From Hepsetus odoe (taxonomy: Eukaryota > Chordata > Actinopteri > Characiformes > Hepsetidae), in assembly GCA_017165825.1 (NCBI GenBank), contig CM029384.1, positions 12,601,123-12,665,122 of the forward strand: a stretch of 64,000 nt of DNA, written 5' to 3'. The notes under the pieces are model-generated. The model worked only from the letters and a program-made list of their open reading frames with translations. It was not told the origin of the DNA and did not search any database. Made by a program: the position numbers and the translations under genes. Of the stretch, positions 21,949-33,835 are shown piece after piece. Within the stretch, counting starts at the first letter, position 1; each line of letters begins with the position of its first letter.

Positions 21949-23894
21949 TTGCAAAGTAGTACACTGTGTGTAAATCTGTGACCTTATGAAACTGGACTAT
22001 TGGGGGAGGAAAATGGTCAGATTGTCCCTGCTGTTTCCATTTAGAACAAAAGTTAACAATGAACGAGGTATACCACAGGTTGGCATGTCCTACATATCTA
22101 TCAGAAAAGGTGCCACTGATCCAGTAATACATCAACAGCGCTAGACAGAAATAAAAAAGGCAAGCTTATATAGCAGTTGTATATTATACATTTGTAGTTA
22201 CAAGTGTCTATTTGTACTTGTACAGTGAAGTTATCTGTATCTTGTATGATGTGGCAAATTCTCACGTTAGTGAAATTATGGGCAATCTGATTTGTTTACA
22301 CCACAAACAAACAACTGCAATTTCCCTTAAAAAATGCTACAATATATAGACGTACAACAAGGAGTCCAGTTCTAGTCCAGTCCAGTTGCTTCCAAAAAGG
22401 AGGTCAAAAAAGAGATATGAGAATGAATTACATATTTACATCACATTCTCTACAAATGTGAGAAAATCTTCTGCTCATTTTAAACACAATAACTGTTTAC
22501 TTTTAGATACATTTTTATTTTTCTTACTTTAACCAAATCAGAAGAGGGAGATAACCAAAATCTGCAACCGTCATGTGGCCGAGTAATTCAAACTTGTGTA
22601 AGCACACACAGAGTAGTTCTTGCTCAAGACATGTTCATTCCCCAAACACAAAGTACACAATGTCATTTTCAAGGAGACATTTAATTTATTATACAATATT
22701 TTCGAGCCTTTCTGGCTTCTGAAGACAACATTGCTGTACATTTAGAGATTTAGAGATGCTGATTAGCTGACACTTGTCTGAACTTGTATCTACCCCACAT
22801 TTTCTCTTTCTTTTAAGCCATATTATGTTTATAACACAACAAGTATACAAATATTGTTCTAAGGGTCTTCATTTCCTCAGTATAGCCAACTCCTCATTCT
22901 TTTGAATACTGATTATGAGGAGGAGCTCAGAAACAGTCAGAAAAAAACAAGGCTAAATCTAAATTAATGTTCCGCCTCAGTTAAACTCTGTTTACTTCAT
23001 TCCCCTAGTTTGGTTGTTTGGTTTGGAGAGTTTTAAGGGAGCTCCTCAAGGAAAAGACACTATATCTTACAAGTCTGATTAGGCTAATAAACTTGATAAA
23101 AGAGACATATTGTTTAAAATGTGCTTTCTTCATGTGTCAGCATTGATTGATTCCCACCTGAACATCTTCTGTAGCACCTTGTAGTGAAAACCAGGGCCTG
23201 GACGCTATGCTATTCTGGTACATTGTATATTCAAGCTACTATTTTAAAAATAAAGGTAACAAAAAAGGTACATGGAGCACTGCCATTAAAGGGCTACTGC
23301 TGGTTGTAAAAGATAAAAAATTATGCTTTTTTTAGGAATCATGTGTCTCTGCATGTTTTAGAACATGTCTGTCAATTAATACAGAACTTTTTCTTTACGT
23401 GGAAGTTCTTAAAAGGTCAGAGGTCATATGTTATTGGGTTAAGTGCCTTGGATGTGGGAGTGATGCTCATCCACTCCTCCCACCTATATTTTCCTGCTAG
23501 TCCTTGGTTTGAACTGGCAACCCTATGACTACAAGCATTCTCTTAATATGTTATTGTCCAGTATTATTTGTTGTTGTTTAAAAACAAACCATAATTACTA
23601 TGTTGTAGGTAAATAATATAATCAACAGTGACAGCCCTATTAGCTGTATAAGCTGTACAGTTGCTATGAATGCTGAATTTGTGCCTTTTTACAGCAGATA
23701 AAGTGGATATGTTAAGACACAATAATGTGCATGTGGAGTTATTTTTGTTTTCATTTGTACTCTATTGGGAATATTATGTGACCACTTGTTTATGAAGTTT
23801 ATGGTGGTTGTTTTTCCATCAGGTGGGGGAAAGTGGCCTATTTTTATTCTTAGTTTGTAGCCAGTAAAATTCAGTATGTTTCTCTTGGGAGGCT
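21949..23894. other. Intergenic, nothing recognised
   Basis: Unique AT-rich sequence. A short piece at 23.24-23.29 kb (TTTTAAAAATAAAGGTAACA) may be a fragment of the MITE seen at 61.5 kb. Confidence 0.5.
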
Positions 23895-23900
23895 AACACA

Positions 23901-23982
<82 letters not shown>

Positions 23983-23983
23983 G
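23895..23983. repeat. (CA)n microsatellite
   Basis: About 85 bp of CA with few interruptions. Confidence 0.97.
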
Positions 23984-25139
23984 TCTTTAAAGTACAAAGC
24001 CTACCCCATCATATTTTCCAGCTAACGGCACAAGGTATTTGGTGTGCTAAGAGGACAGTGTTGGTCCAGTTTTTCCTGTTAAATGCATGCACCTTCGAAC
24101 TTAGAGGCCTAAGGTCATGAACAAGAAATGCTAAAACTGTCAGCATGTCTACATTGGGTATGGCTGCTCTGGCCATGTATTTATAATTAATTGTGTTATA
24201 AAATTCACCTGGCATTCCAGGAGGCCAAAACCAATTCTTTCCAGAATCGTCTCCACTATGTCAAGAGGATGTGTGTGTATATGTGTTTAGTTTGTATTGT
24301 TTACTTGGTCATGCCATATATGTTAATATAACATGTTAATAGAGTACTCCAGCATTTTGCAATTCTACCTAAAGGCACCATCATTTTGATGCACAAGCAA
24401 AAAACATGTTTACCCAAAACACATTTATACTAAACCAATTGGCAGGTGCTTCAGCTTATCATCTGCATGAAACTGGCTATAAACTACACATATGGCAGAT
24501 TGAAAACAGTGGAGTATTCTTTTATATGTGTTTGGGGGTACTTGGTCACATTTGTGATCTACAACCTGATATAACAATTCCAATAAACAGCAAATCAAGA
24601 GTCCCTGTAATATCACTGTATATCCTCTTTATTACCTTACCATTGTGTATATATTTCCTCAGTTTCAGAGCAACAGTATCCCTGCAGAAAGCAGGAGGTC
24701 ATATAGAGAAGGGTAGCATTTATATGATACACACGCCGGCAAAGTAATGCCTTCATATCTCACCAGCAAGCCGGCTGTTGAGCTGCCTTCAAGACAAACC
24801 TTTGATCTTAGAATAGCAAAACAGATAAAACGGATCACTGAATTGTAGTGAAGTCCATATCAGAATACCACTTTCCAAAAGTAACACTTTAAAGTCAGCT
24901 AATGCTAATAAGCTGAAATCTTCCTTTGGAACCTATTGCCTCACATTTCATTTTTTCAAATAGACTGTACTGAGATTCAGATTTTATCCAGAGTATTTAT
25001 GTACTGTTCAATACTCTCAAAACTCTCACTGTATTTAATCAGCTCCATTTACCATTTAGGTACAGTTTGTAGTTTATAGTTAACAGACTGCAGTACATCT
25101 GATTTTCCACCATTAGTATGTCCTCCTTTACCCCATTCA
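23984..25139. other. Intergenic, nothing recognised
   Basis: Unique sequence. Open frames of 113 codons or less show no domain or splice context. Confidence 0.5.
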
Positions 25140-25610
25140 TCATTGGTCTTGCGCCTCACGGTACTGGACAGGTATTATTTTGGTGATTGATCAGTCTTAG
25201 ACAAGCAGTGACACTGACATAGTGGTATGTTATTGTCTTTGTGCTGCACCGAGTGGATCCCACACAGCAGTACTGATGAAGGTTTTACACAGTGTGTCCA
25301 GTTATTGTCCATCCTATTAAACATTTCTAACCTGTAGACTTAGTGTGAGGTGAAGTTATCTCTGTGCAGCACGCACAAACACACACAAGCACACAGATAT
25401 AAACATGTCACTACAGTACTCTGCTGAGAATGATCCACTACCTAAAACCGGCTCACTGGTGATGCTGTGGAGGTCCTGACCACAGATGAAAGGTGTAAAG
25501 GTGACTAAAAATATTGCAGAAAAAACCAATGGGCAGTAACTGTTAACCACAAAGTTAACCAATATGGTGGGTGGCGCTGATAAAACTTTCAATGAGTATA
25601 GATAGAAGCT
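25140..25610. repeat. Degenerate foldback (inverted-repeat) element
   Basis: The stretch at 25148-25225 (GGTCTTGCGCC..., AGGTATTATTTTGGTGATTG, ...GCAGTGACACTGAC) is an imperfect reverse complement of 25408-25485 (GTCACTACAGTACTCTGCTG, AGAATGATCCACTACCTAAA, ...GGTCCTGACC). This gives two arms about 180 bp apart. A related single arm lies at 28.98 kb. I recall this repeat as abundant in some otophysan genomes; it encodes nothing. Confidence 0.65.
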
Positions 25611-25863
25611 AGGGATACCTAAAGTAATGGCCAGTTTTTTTTTATAGGTTTACAGTTACAAACTGTATCCCATTTATCTTACTTTTTTATGTACTCATTT
25701 ATGTAACTATTTATCATAGATCAGTTTCTCTCCACATACCAGCTCTTGATGGGATCTTATTTGGGTGACAGTCCATTATCTTCGAAGTAGAGAAACTGTA
25801 CTCTGCTGGTTCTGATACAAGAAATGATTTGAATGCACAGCTTGTATTTTTAAACAGAGATTG

Positions 25864-26074
25864 TGAAGTGAAAGTCACTATTTGTCATTGTGAAGCACAG
25901 CACAGCACACAGTGAAACACAACAAAATACACACACGCAGGGGGCAGCTGTTTAAGGGAAGAGGACGGTACCTTGCTCAAGGGTACCTCAGGGCAACCTA
26001 CTGGTCTGGGATTCAAATCCACGACTTTCTGATCGCGGGTCCTAGTCTCTAAACATTAGCCCACTGCTGCCCCA
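25864..26074 (-). mobile_element. tRNA-derived SINE, type 1
   Basis: On the minus strand: head GGGGCAGCAGTGGGCTAATG, a B-box-like GGATTTGAATCCC, the TACCCTTGAGCAAGGTACCG body and the CAATGACAAATAGTGACTTT tail. Internal deletions shorten the middle. Confidence 0.85.
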
Positions 26075-26924
26075 CTGCAGTGCTGTGTCACTCCAAAGTT
26101 AAGTGTAATCCACCCCCAAAACAGATTCTGTCAGAAGCAGCATGTTGTCATTAATCCACAAATAACATTGTAGCTGTAAACAGAAAAACTCCAATCTAGC
26201 TACACACCAGCAAGGTGGGCATACAAATAAAACATTTCTCATAAATTGGCCAGGAAATTTATATCTCAGTGAGCTCATATGTGACAAAGGGCAACCCAAA
26301 GGCCATCAATTAATACAACAAACTTTGCCCCAGGGAAAACTATTACAACTGAAGCTTCTGCAATATATACCACATAATCAAAATGACATAAGTGTTGTAT
26401 ATCAATGAAGATGAGAGTGCTCTCTGTTGTTTAGAGTGCTACTTGGATTTGTTTACTGAGAGATACTCTTCCAAAACCTTTTGTCACAGGCAAATTGTTA
26501 GTGACGTGCTAACTGTAGTTACTGATTAGAAGCTGTTGGGCTGCTGGTTTGAAAGCATGATACTGATAAGACGTTCGTCTGCATGCAATCTTCATTTATG
26601 GCTGTTCAAAGGAGCTGGGCAAAGGCTGACTTGCATGATGTCATAGCCAAATGTCTATTCAAAAAAGATAAGCTTATCTTTAGCCCTCATGCACTTCATT
26701 CTCGTGTCCCTTTAAAATGTCCCTTTAAAGTGTACCATGTATCAGACAGTTATTATGACCTGTCAACAACTAGCATTCTGAGAACATGAAAAGATTGGTT
26801 GAATTTTTTTTTAACTATCACTATCTATTTATCCCTTATGAAATCAAGCAATTGAATGGACAGTATTTAAAAGCTTAGTCAGTTTCAGCATGGTATTGTT
26901 ATAAGATGCCCCCTTAAATACAAG
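26075..26924. other. Intergenic, nothing recognised
   Basis: Unique AT-rich sequence without features. Confidence 0.5.
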
Positions 26925-27425
26925 TCAATTTGTGATTATTTTTGCACTGCTTGATCTGTCTTGGTCTAGTGTAAGTGCTATTATTGTCAAACGAAAGCAT
27001 CTAGGTTCAACAACAGCTCAGCCACAAAGTGGTGCATGCAAACTTGAGCTCACTATTCATGAAGCCAAGCATGGAATGGCAAATAAAGCACTGGACTCTG
27101 GAGCAGTGGAAACACGTACCCTGCAGTGATGAATCATGCTCCCAGTTTGATGAATGAATTTCAGTTTGCCAGCTGCCAGCAGACCACTACCTGCCAGAAC
27201 GCATTGTGCAGAAAAATTTGGTGGAGGAGGTGTAATGGTCTGGAACTGTTTTTTAGGTTTAGGTATAGACCAGTTGGCTTTTGTTGAAGGTAAAGTTAAT
27301 GCTACTGCAATTCAATGCTTCCAGATTTACAGCTACACTTTGGGAAAAAGCAAAGACCGCCGACCCTCTTATGTCTGAAAAACATAAAGGTGTGTTGAGT
27401 TGGCCACATATTTTTGGCCCTATAG
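26925..27425 (+). mobile_element. Tc1/mariner transposon relic
   Basis: CAACAGCTCAGCCACAAAGT matches the N-terminal coding part of a common Tc1-like family. Next come the coding part for the W-T-L-E-Q-W-K-R-V type motif (ACTCTGGAGCAGTGGAAACA), then TGGTGGAGGAGGTGTAATGG, read as GGGGVMVWNCF. The 3' terminus is GGCCACATATTTTTGGCC. Large internal deletions and stops make it inactive. The terminus matches the element at 11.84 kb, so both probably belong to one family. Confidence 0.8.
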
Positions 27426-27609
27426 TTTATTTAACATTAATATTTAAACAGCTTCCTAGAACCCTATTTATTCATTCAAACCAATGATACTTCATAAAGC
27501 AGTATAGAATCATTTTCTACACAGCTTTGGAACCAGATTGGGTTGATATATTATGTTTAAACTTATAAACAATAGAAAACTCTACTTATCCATCCTCTGC
27601 TAAGAGCTT
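27426..27609. other. Intergenic spacer
   Basis: Short unique AT-rich stretch between two mobile elements. Confidence 0.5.
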
Positions 27610-27862
27610 TGGGGCAGCGGTGGCCAAGTAGCCAAGTGGTTGCCCCTGCATCATAAGATTGTGGGTTTGATTCCCCTAGGTAGGTTGCCCTGAGGTACCC
27701 TTGAGCAAGGTACCGTCCCCATCACTGCTCCCCGGGCGCTTTCAATAGCTGCCCACTGCTGCACGGTGTTTGCATGGGTGAAATGCAGAGGTCCAATTTC
27801 GTTGTGGTTCACATGTGCTGTGCTGTGACCTCGCAATGACAAGGGTTGTCACTTTCACTTAA
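27610..27862 (+). mobile_element. tRNA-derived SINE, type 1
   Basis: Near full-length copy on the + strand: GGGGCAGCGGTGGCCAAGTA head, a B-box-like GTGGGTTTGATTCCCC, TACCCTTGAGCAAGGTACCG, ATGCAGAGGTCCAATTTCGT, and tail CAATGACAAGGGTTGTCACT. It gives the family outline used for the other copies. Confidence 0.9.
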
Positions 27863-28421
27863 TTTGCCTTTAAATATTTTGCCATTGGATTTTGTGGATT
27901 TTTTATGTATTCATTATTAATATTATAATGAATTAATCAGCTTCTAATGTCCTCGTCCTATGCACTGCACAGAACCCTTGTTCATGTGCTATACAAGCAC
28001 ATGCTGGAGACTTGTGGCAACATCTGCTGCCTTGGACGGAATGTAGATGTGTGCTGGAATGTATGCAAACTTGATTATATTCTGTCCAAGCAGCTTAAGC
28101 TTCTGTTCTGAAACCCCTGTAGGGCACAGAGAGTTCAGCCGGCTCTGTTAGCCATTAGTTCTGCTTTTACTGTTACCTTGTATTCAGTTACTATATTCAT
28201 ATAATATGCCCAGGAATGTAGCACACTGCTGTCTATTTTTAAAAGGCTGGACTTGGATCATATCAGAATGTAATTGAATCTATGCTGGGATGGTAATGTT
28301 TCCAGAAGAGCTGAGGCAATCTCTTCTCCTATAAATATGGATGATGATTTAGGAACTAGACGCTTGCGGAATCTATTTTACACTCGATACTATATCCTTG
28401 TGCTGTCAATGCCAGTAGTCC

Positions 28422-28423
<2 letters not shown>
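27863..28423. other. Intergenic, nothing recognised
   Basis: Unique sequence without features. Confidence 0.5.

Positions 28424-28485
<62 letters not shown>
28424..28485. repeat. (CA)n microsatellite
   Basis: 31 uninterrupted CA units. Confidence 0.97.
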
Positions 28486-28486
<1 letters not shown>

Positions 28487-28829
28487 TGCACAACGTTTGA
28501 CTTAGTCTTACTAACTTTACAGAAAACTTTGCAGAAGCACGCTTAATTGAATGGACTCCGATCAAACTGGCTGGGTGACTAGACTTGCACTGTGGACCAG
28601 TCTTAGCATTGGTGTGTGTGTATGTGTATCACCCATCTGCTCTTTGATCATACTTCACTCTCAGCAAGCCTGTCAGGAGGCTAGCAAGCTTTCCAGAAGC
28701 ATCAAAGGAACTTTCCTCAGCAAGCAAGAGGAAATATGAAGGGAATGTATGAAACTGAAATTAAAGTCCAGGTTTAATCTTTTGTGTAGTTGTACAAAAC
28801 AGTGCTAACAGTTGTTTATGTATTCTATG

Positions 28830-28832
<3 letters not shown>
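28486..28832. other. Intergenic, nothing recognised
   Basis: Unique sequence between two CA arrays. Confidence 0.5.

Positions 28833-28865
<33 letters not shown>
28833..28865. repeat. (CA)n microsatellite
   Basis: 16 CA units. Confidence 0.95.
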
Positions 28866-28867
<2 letters not shown>

Positions 28868-28980
28868 TTCCATCTCTATTTCCTAATCAACTCTTAACTA
28901 TACAAGGGCACTTTATAGTTTAGTCCATATGTATCATTTGTTACCTCCCCCTACACGCGCCCCCTCTTCCCCCTTCATCA

Positions 28981-29260
28981 ATGGTCAGGACCACTCCCAC
29001 AGAACCACCAGTAAACCAGTGAACGGGTTTAAGGGTAGGTTATCAGTCTTAGCATAGAAGTGATACAGACATGATAATGTCATTGGGTGGGTGTGGGTTC
29101 GGGGGGTATTTGAGTGGGTCACACACAGCAGAGCAATGCACAGCAGCATTATGGGACTTCTGGAAGTCCTAGATAAGACACTGACTGTGAATACAAGCAG
29201 CAGCATAAAGAGGGGGTTAAACAGTAAACTGGGGCAGCTCCCATGCCTGTAACCAGCATT
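28981..29260. repeat. Foldback-element arm, second copy
   Basis: GGTCAGGACCACTCCCACAG, AGGTTATCAGTCTTAGCATA, GAAGTGATACAGACATGATA and the GTCACACACAGCAG stretch follow the same order as the arm at 25.15-25.27 kb. Only one arm is evident here. It contains a four-run G tract at 29085-29106. Confidence 0.55.
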
Positions 29261-29667
29261 GAGGTAACTAAAGTCCATTTGAAACTAAAATCAACTGGAT
29301 AAAAATCAACAGTTGTGTGAGAGAGTGCAAGTCTATCTTTCTGCATAACGGGCACTTCCCCTGACAGCAGCCACTGGAATTTATGTACGTTTGTAATGGC
29401 TTTGTGTAAAGTGACAGCCTATCATTAGATAAAGTACTGAACGTTATGCCTTTATCTGTAGAGAGATGCTTTGTAGAGAGTAACTTTGTTCAGCATCTGG
29501 AGTGAAAGCAGGTGATGATGAATGCTGGGGGGTTTCTTTCATATCAGAAGGTTAACTAATGGTTCATGCAGCTCTTTTGATTAAAACAGCTTATCTATAC
29601 AACAGAATCACTAATTGTAGCACTGTGAAACATTTCAAAGCCAGATATAGGACAAAAAACATATATA

Positions 29668-29706
<39 letters not shown>

Positions 29707-29764
29707 GTGTGTTGGAAGTCTGTTAACTAATGTCACTTTGTGATGTTACCACTTAAAAAAGATC
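29261..29764. other. Intergenic with (GT)n
   Basis: Unique sequence, apart from a GT array at 29672-29711. Confidence 0.55.
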
Positions 29765-30335
29765 ACTATGAGCCAAACAATGGAGTGTTCAGCACTGGGA
29801 GCAGGTCTTGTGGACAAATGAAAATGGAGAGATGGGGGAAAGGGTAAGAAACAGAATGTGTTGTTCCTTTAGTGAAATATGGAGATGGAGCTGTGATGGT
29901 CTGGAGTTGTTTTGGGGGGAAAGACCTGGAGACATACTTTAAATAAAAAGGCTCATGAAAAAAGAAAATTATCACTCAGTTCTACAACATCAAATAATTA
30001 CATCTGGTTTATTTATCATTTGACCAAGTTTTATTCTTCATCAGCATAATTATCCCAAGCATTCATTAAAATTGGGCTAAATTAAAAAAAAAGACTATCT
30101 AGTCCAAAGGAAAGCAAAAAGTTTTCAGAGTCTTGAGAATTATGATCTTTTTGCTGTTGAGCTGGCATGGGATGAGCTTGGCCGACTTGTTCAAAATGAT
30201 CATCCAGCAAATAGGACAGAACTGTTTGCATTCTTGAAAAAGTGCTAGGGGATTTGGACACAAGTTATTACCAAAAATTGCTGGAAAGGATTTAGTGAAA
30301 CTGTACTGCTATTATAGAGGCAAGGTCTGGTATTT
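29765..30335 (+). mobile_element. Tc1/mariner transposon relic
   Basis: Read across frames on +, the segment gives a WSVQHWEQVLWTNENG-like stretch (the Tc1 motif around the second catalytic Asp, here Asn), then GDGAVMVWSCFGGK, and later LSWHGMSLADLF resembling the region that follows. Poly-A runs and stops show long decay. No clear termini were found. Confidence 0.65.
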
Positions 30336-30881
30336 TTAAATAAAACTCATGCATAAGCACTTACATTCATTAAACTGCAGTTACCGTGTTTATTGTTACA
30401 TTACACTCCATACCTTCACCTATCAGTATACTGTAATGATGTTTTCATTAAGAAGTCCAATTTCCTTTAAGGAATATTTCTTCTTCTATGTAGTTGCTGC
30501 ACACTTCTTCAAAGGAGAAGTGCACTGAAAAACATTAAAGAAGCAAATAAGCACATATGCAAACTGTATAGGAGCATGAGTCATTAGTCTCTCTCTCTTT
30601 CTGTGTGTATGTGTGTGTGTGTGCATGTGTGTGTTTATGTCTATGTGTGTGTGTTAGGTACCTCAAGGCTATAGAGCTGTTGGAATGCAGACAGTGAGGA
30701 GAACTGGAGAATGTATGAGAGGCACACCAACAACTCTGACACTGATGTGTGATCAGAAACTGCCTCTTTTTTGCTCTCACTGTCTTTTTATGCCTCTTGT
30801 CTGTCTCTTTTTTTACCTCTGTCTCTATTTTTCTCTCTCTCTAACCCTTTCTCTGCCACTCTTTTTCACTCTGCCAGTCTG

Positions 30882-30888
<7 letters not shown>
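30336..30888. other. Intergenic with GT- and CT-rich tracts
   Basis: Contains interrupted GT at 30601-30655 and pyrimidine-rich sequence from about 30780. No coding signal. Confidence 0.5.

Positions 30889-30939
<51 letters not shown>
30889..30939. repeat. (CT)n microsatellite
   Basis: Core of 25 CT units inside a longer pyrimidine-rich strand (about 30780-30990). Confidence 0.95.
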
Positions 30940-30942
<3 letters not shown>

Positions 30943-31143
30943 CTCTTTCTCTTCCTCTCTCTTTCTTTCTCTCTTTCTCTTTTGCTCTCTCAAGGTCTGT
31001 AGGTTCTGATAGCTGGGTGCATTATGCATTCAGACAGTGAAAGAGGATCTACTGCATAATCCAAAACGTTGGCATTTGACGTCACACAGAAAGCTGTACC
31101 ACATGGGAGACAAGCTCTGAATCTAAACAAAGTGTGTGTTTTA

Positions 31144-31176
<33 letters not shown>

Positions 31177-31195
31177 TGTGTGTACGTGTGTGTGT
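31144..31195. repeat. (GT)n microsatellite
   Basis: GT array interrupted by TATG and ACG. Confidence 0.95.
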
Positions 31196-31519
31196 AAGCA
31201 CTAAGCATGACTTAGAGGAACAATGTATTTACACAAAGTACTTGTGTGAATTTTCAACAGCAACACTTATTATACTCTCAGCGGCTTATTGTTGCTGCAT
31301 TATTCTGGTATCAGTGTGTGTACTGCAGTCCTAACAGTACCTGCTCCAGCTCCAGATGAAAGAAAGACTTCATAGATTTTCTCCAGTTCCTTTGCAGTAT
31401 CAGCAAATTTCTGTGCGATTTATCAAAACACCCATCCTCGCTTCAGGCCAAAGGCCTCTCAACTGACCTGCTGTTCTTCAGTAGGTGGTAAAGGGACAGT
31501 ATAAAAATATATCCATTTA

Positions 31520-31522
<3 letters not shown>
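31196..31522. other. Intergenic, nothing recognised
   Basis: Unique sequence between GT and AT arrays. Confidence 0.5.

Positions 31523-31591
<69 letters not shown>
31523..31591. repeat. (AT)n microsatellite
   Basis: About 34 AT units abutting the end of the Tc1-type element that follows. Confidence 0.97.
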
Positions 31592-31594
<3 letters not shown>

Positions 31595-32117
31595 ACTAAT
31601 GTAAGCGTTTAGGCAGGTGTGGAAAAGGAATGTAATGTTTCCAAAGTGTTAATCATTTATTTTCATCAATCAACAAATGCAGTGAATAGACTAAGAAATC
31701 TAAATCAAAATCATCTTTGATTATGACCACCCTTTTAACTTTCAGGCATCAATTCTTCTGCATTACACTTGCACAGTTTTGAAGGAACTCATTTGATGGA
31801 GTGGTTCAAACATCTTGGAGAATAACACAGATCTTCTGTGGATGTAGAAGCTTCACATCCTTCTGTCTCTTCATGTAATCCAGACACACTGGATGATGTT
31901 GAGATCAGGGCTCTGTGGGGGCCAGAAGAACTGATGCTGGTTTGAAGGCAAAAGGTAGTAACACCAAATATTGATCTGATTTAGATTTTTCTTTTGTTCG
32001 CTCCCTTTGCATTTTGTAAATTGATAAAAATAAACAATCATTATTTATATTTCTGAAAGCATTCTTTGTTTACAGCATTTTTTCCACACCTGCCTAAAAC
32101 GTTTGGTCAGTACTGTA
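31590..32117 (-). mobile_element. Non-autonomous Tc1-type element, copy 1
   Basis: The right end is CACACCTGCCTAAAACGTTT followed by CAGTACTGTA. The left end is the decayed inverted copy (TTTAGGCAGGTGTGG). Long inverted termini of roughly 180 bp are recognisable. Inside, on the minus strand, is a transposase C-terminal remnant (CACAGAGCCCTGATCTCAAC, for A-Q-S-P-D-L-N). Most of the transposase is deleted. The deletion junction resembles that of the 36.16-kb copy. Confidence 0.8.
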
Positions 32118-32538
32118 TATGGATAAAGTCTTATATCTCCATACACAGGTGGAGGAAAAGAAAAAATCTTAGCCTTTCAACTTTCCATTGTTCATGTAAA
32201 GAGCCAGTATTGGACCATTTCTATTGATCTGATCCATATGAAATGTTAATATAATGAGATATGATTCCTTCACATTCCTTCACATTAAAAGTGTGTAAAA
32301 TACAGTATACATTAGAAGCTTTTTTGCATTTGGTTCATTAACACTTAAATTCACAATCATCATATAGTGGCAGATTGAATAAGAAGCTCTCTTCAGACAC
32401 AGGTGACAGGAAATCATTTGATTATGAATAACACTTTAAAACATTTTTATACTACTAGAATAATACATGCAGTGCAGGAAGTCTGTAGAAGAGGTGTTTG
32501 TTTGAACCCTCCTTGCTGATGTATATGTTGAGCAGAAT

Positions 32539-32540
<2 letters not shown>
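32118..32540. other. Intergenic, nothing recognised
   Basis: Unique AT-rich sequence. Confidence 0.5.

Positions 32541-32610
<70 letters not shown>
32541..32610. repeat. (CA)n microsatellite
   Basis: 35 uninterrupted CA units. Confidence 0.97.
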
Positions 32611-32613
<3 letters not shown>

Positions 32614-32755
32614 ATACACACATAGCTGTCAAGTCATGATTTCTAGAGCTATAGAGATTTCCTCCTATAGTCCCAGTATAAGTGAAAAAAAAGAGATAGA
32701 TGCTGTTGTTTGAGAGCTGGTATGTCCAAAGAAAAGCGCTGCATTATTCAACACA

Positions 32756-32758
<3 letters not shown>

Positions 32759-32827
<69 letters not shown>

Positions 32828-32828
32828 T
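32759..32828. repeat. (GA)n microsatellite
   Basis: GA array with one CA interruption, 150 bp from the preceding CA array. Confidence 0.97.
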
Positions 32829-33568
32829 AGTGTGTGTAAGGGGCTATACCTTCTACATGGTGTCTGGATCGGCAGAGCATGTTTTCTAATCTTTTATATG
32901 AGCATATTTTCATAAACATCTCCAAACACTTTTTGGCAGCTGTCTTGACCTTAAATGTGCTTCATAACATGAATTCATTGCGCAGAAATGAAGACAGACG
33001 TTTTAGGAGATAACTGGAGACATGTTGTTAGCCTGCCCATTCATGTCCAACCAAATAGCATGTGGTCTTCAGCACAGCGTGGAAATAGGTATCAGACCAA
33101 GGATTGGTAAGTGATGCAACCATGATGAGGTTTCACCTCATAAAGGATGACCCAAAAAAATATATTGTGAATCCACTGGCCTCCTAATTATCCAACACCA
33201 CATTTTCATACTAACATCTGATGGTTTAAGTAATAGGAGCACTTGATTCTCTTTCTTATGTAGATATAACAGTAAAAAAAAAACCCTGATTAGGTCATTT
33301 TCCATTGCCTTTAAGAATTAAGAATTAGACCCTGCTGTTTAATTTCACTAAAACTAAAAAAGAGAACTGCAGAAATGAAGTGCAAATATGTTTTGCTTAA
33401 AATGAGTTATACTTATTATGAAGACCAAGAAATGTTTTCAGTTTTCCCCTTTCAACAAGAAAAAATGTTCAACTCTTGATTTTGTTGCTGAACTTTTCAA
33501 TTAAGACAAATGTGAACTTTTAGTAATTTTATTTAGCTTATTGCTGGAAACTGGAGCAATGCTATACC
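32829..33568. other. Intergenic, nothing recognised
   Basis: Unique AT-rich sequence. Confidence 0.5.
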
Positions 33569-33770
33569 CTTTACATTTACGGCATTTAGCAGATGCTCTT
33601 ATCCAGAGTGACTTCCATGTCCTAATTACAGGGACAGTCCCCCTTGGAGAAACTCAGGGTTAAGGGTCTTGCTCAGGGACCCAGTGGTGTTAGTGCTAGG
33701 TGGGATTCGAACCTGGGACCTCTTGATCAAGAGGTCCATAGGCAAGTACCCTACTCCTAGACCACCACCC
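33569..33770 (-). mobile_element. tRNA-derived SINE, type 3
   Basis: On the minus strand, GGGTGGTGGTCTAGGAGTAG (A-box-like) and CAGGTTCGAATCCCACC (B-box-like) lead through a body to the tail AAGAGCATCTGCTAAATGCC then GTAAATGTAAA. This tail is shared by many teleost SINEs. Confidence 0.8.
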
Positions 33771-33835
33771 ATCTGATACATCCTTCTGTGATAGTTAAAA
33801 AAAGGTGTTGCAGAGTTACACAGCAGAGACTAGAG

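Noticed and set aside
23240..23290. Fragment of the 61.5-kb MITE
   Set aside because: Only about 20 bp of similarity, too short to support.
27610..27862. Functional tRNA gene
   Set aside because: A- and B-box-like motifs are present, but the sequence is a dispersed SINE head without an acceptor-stem fold.
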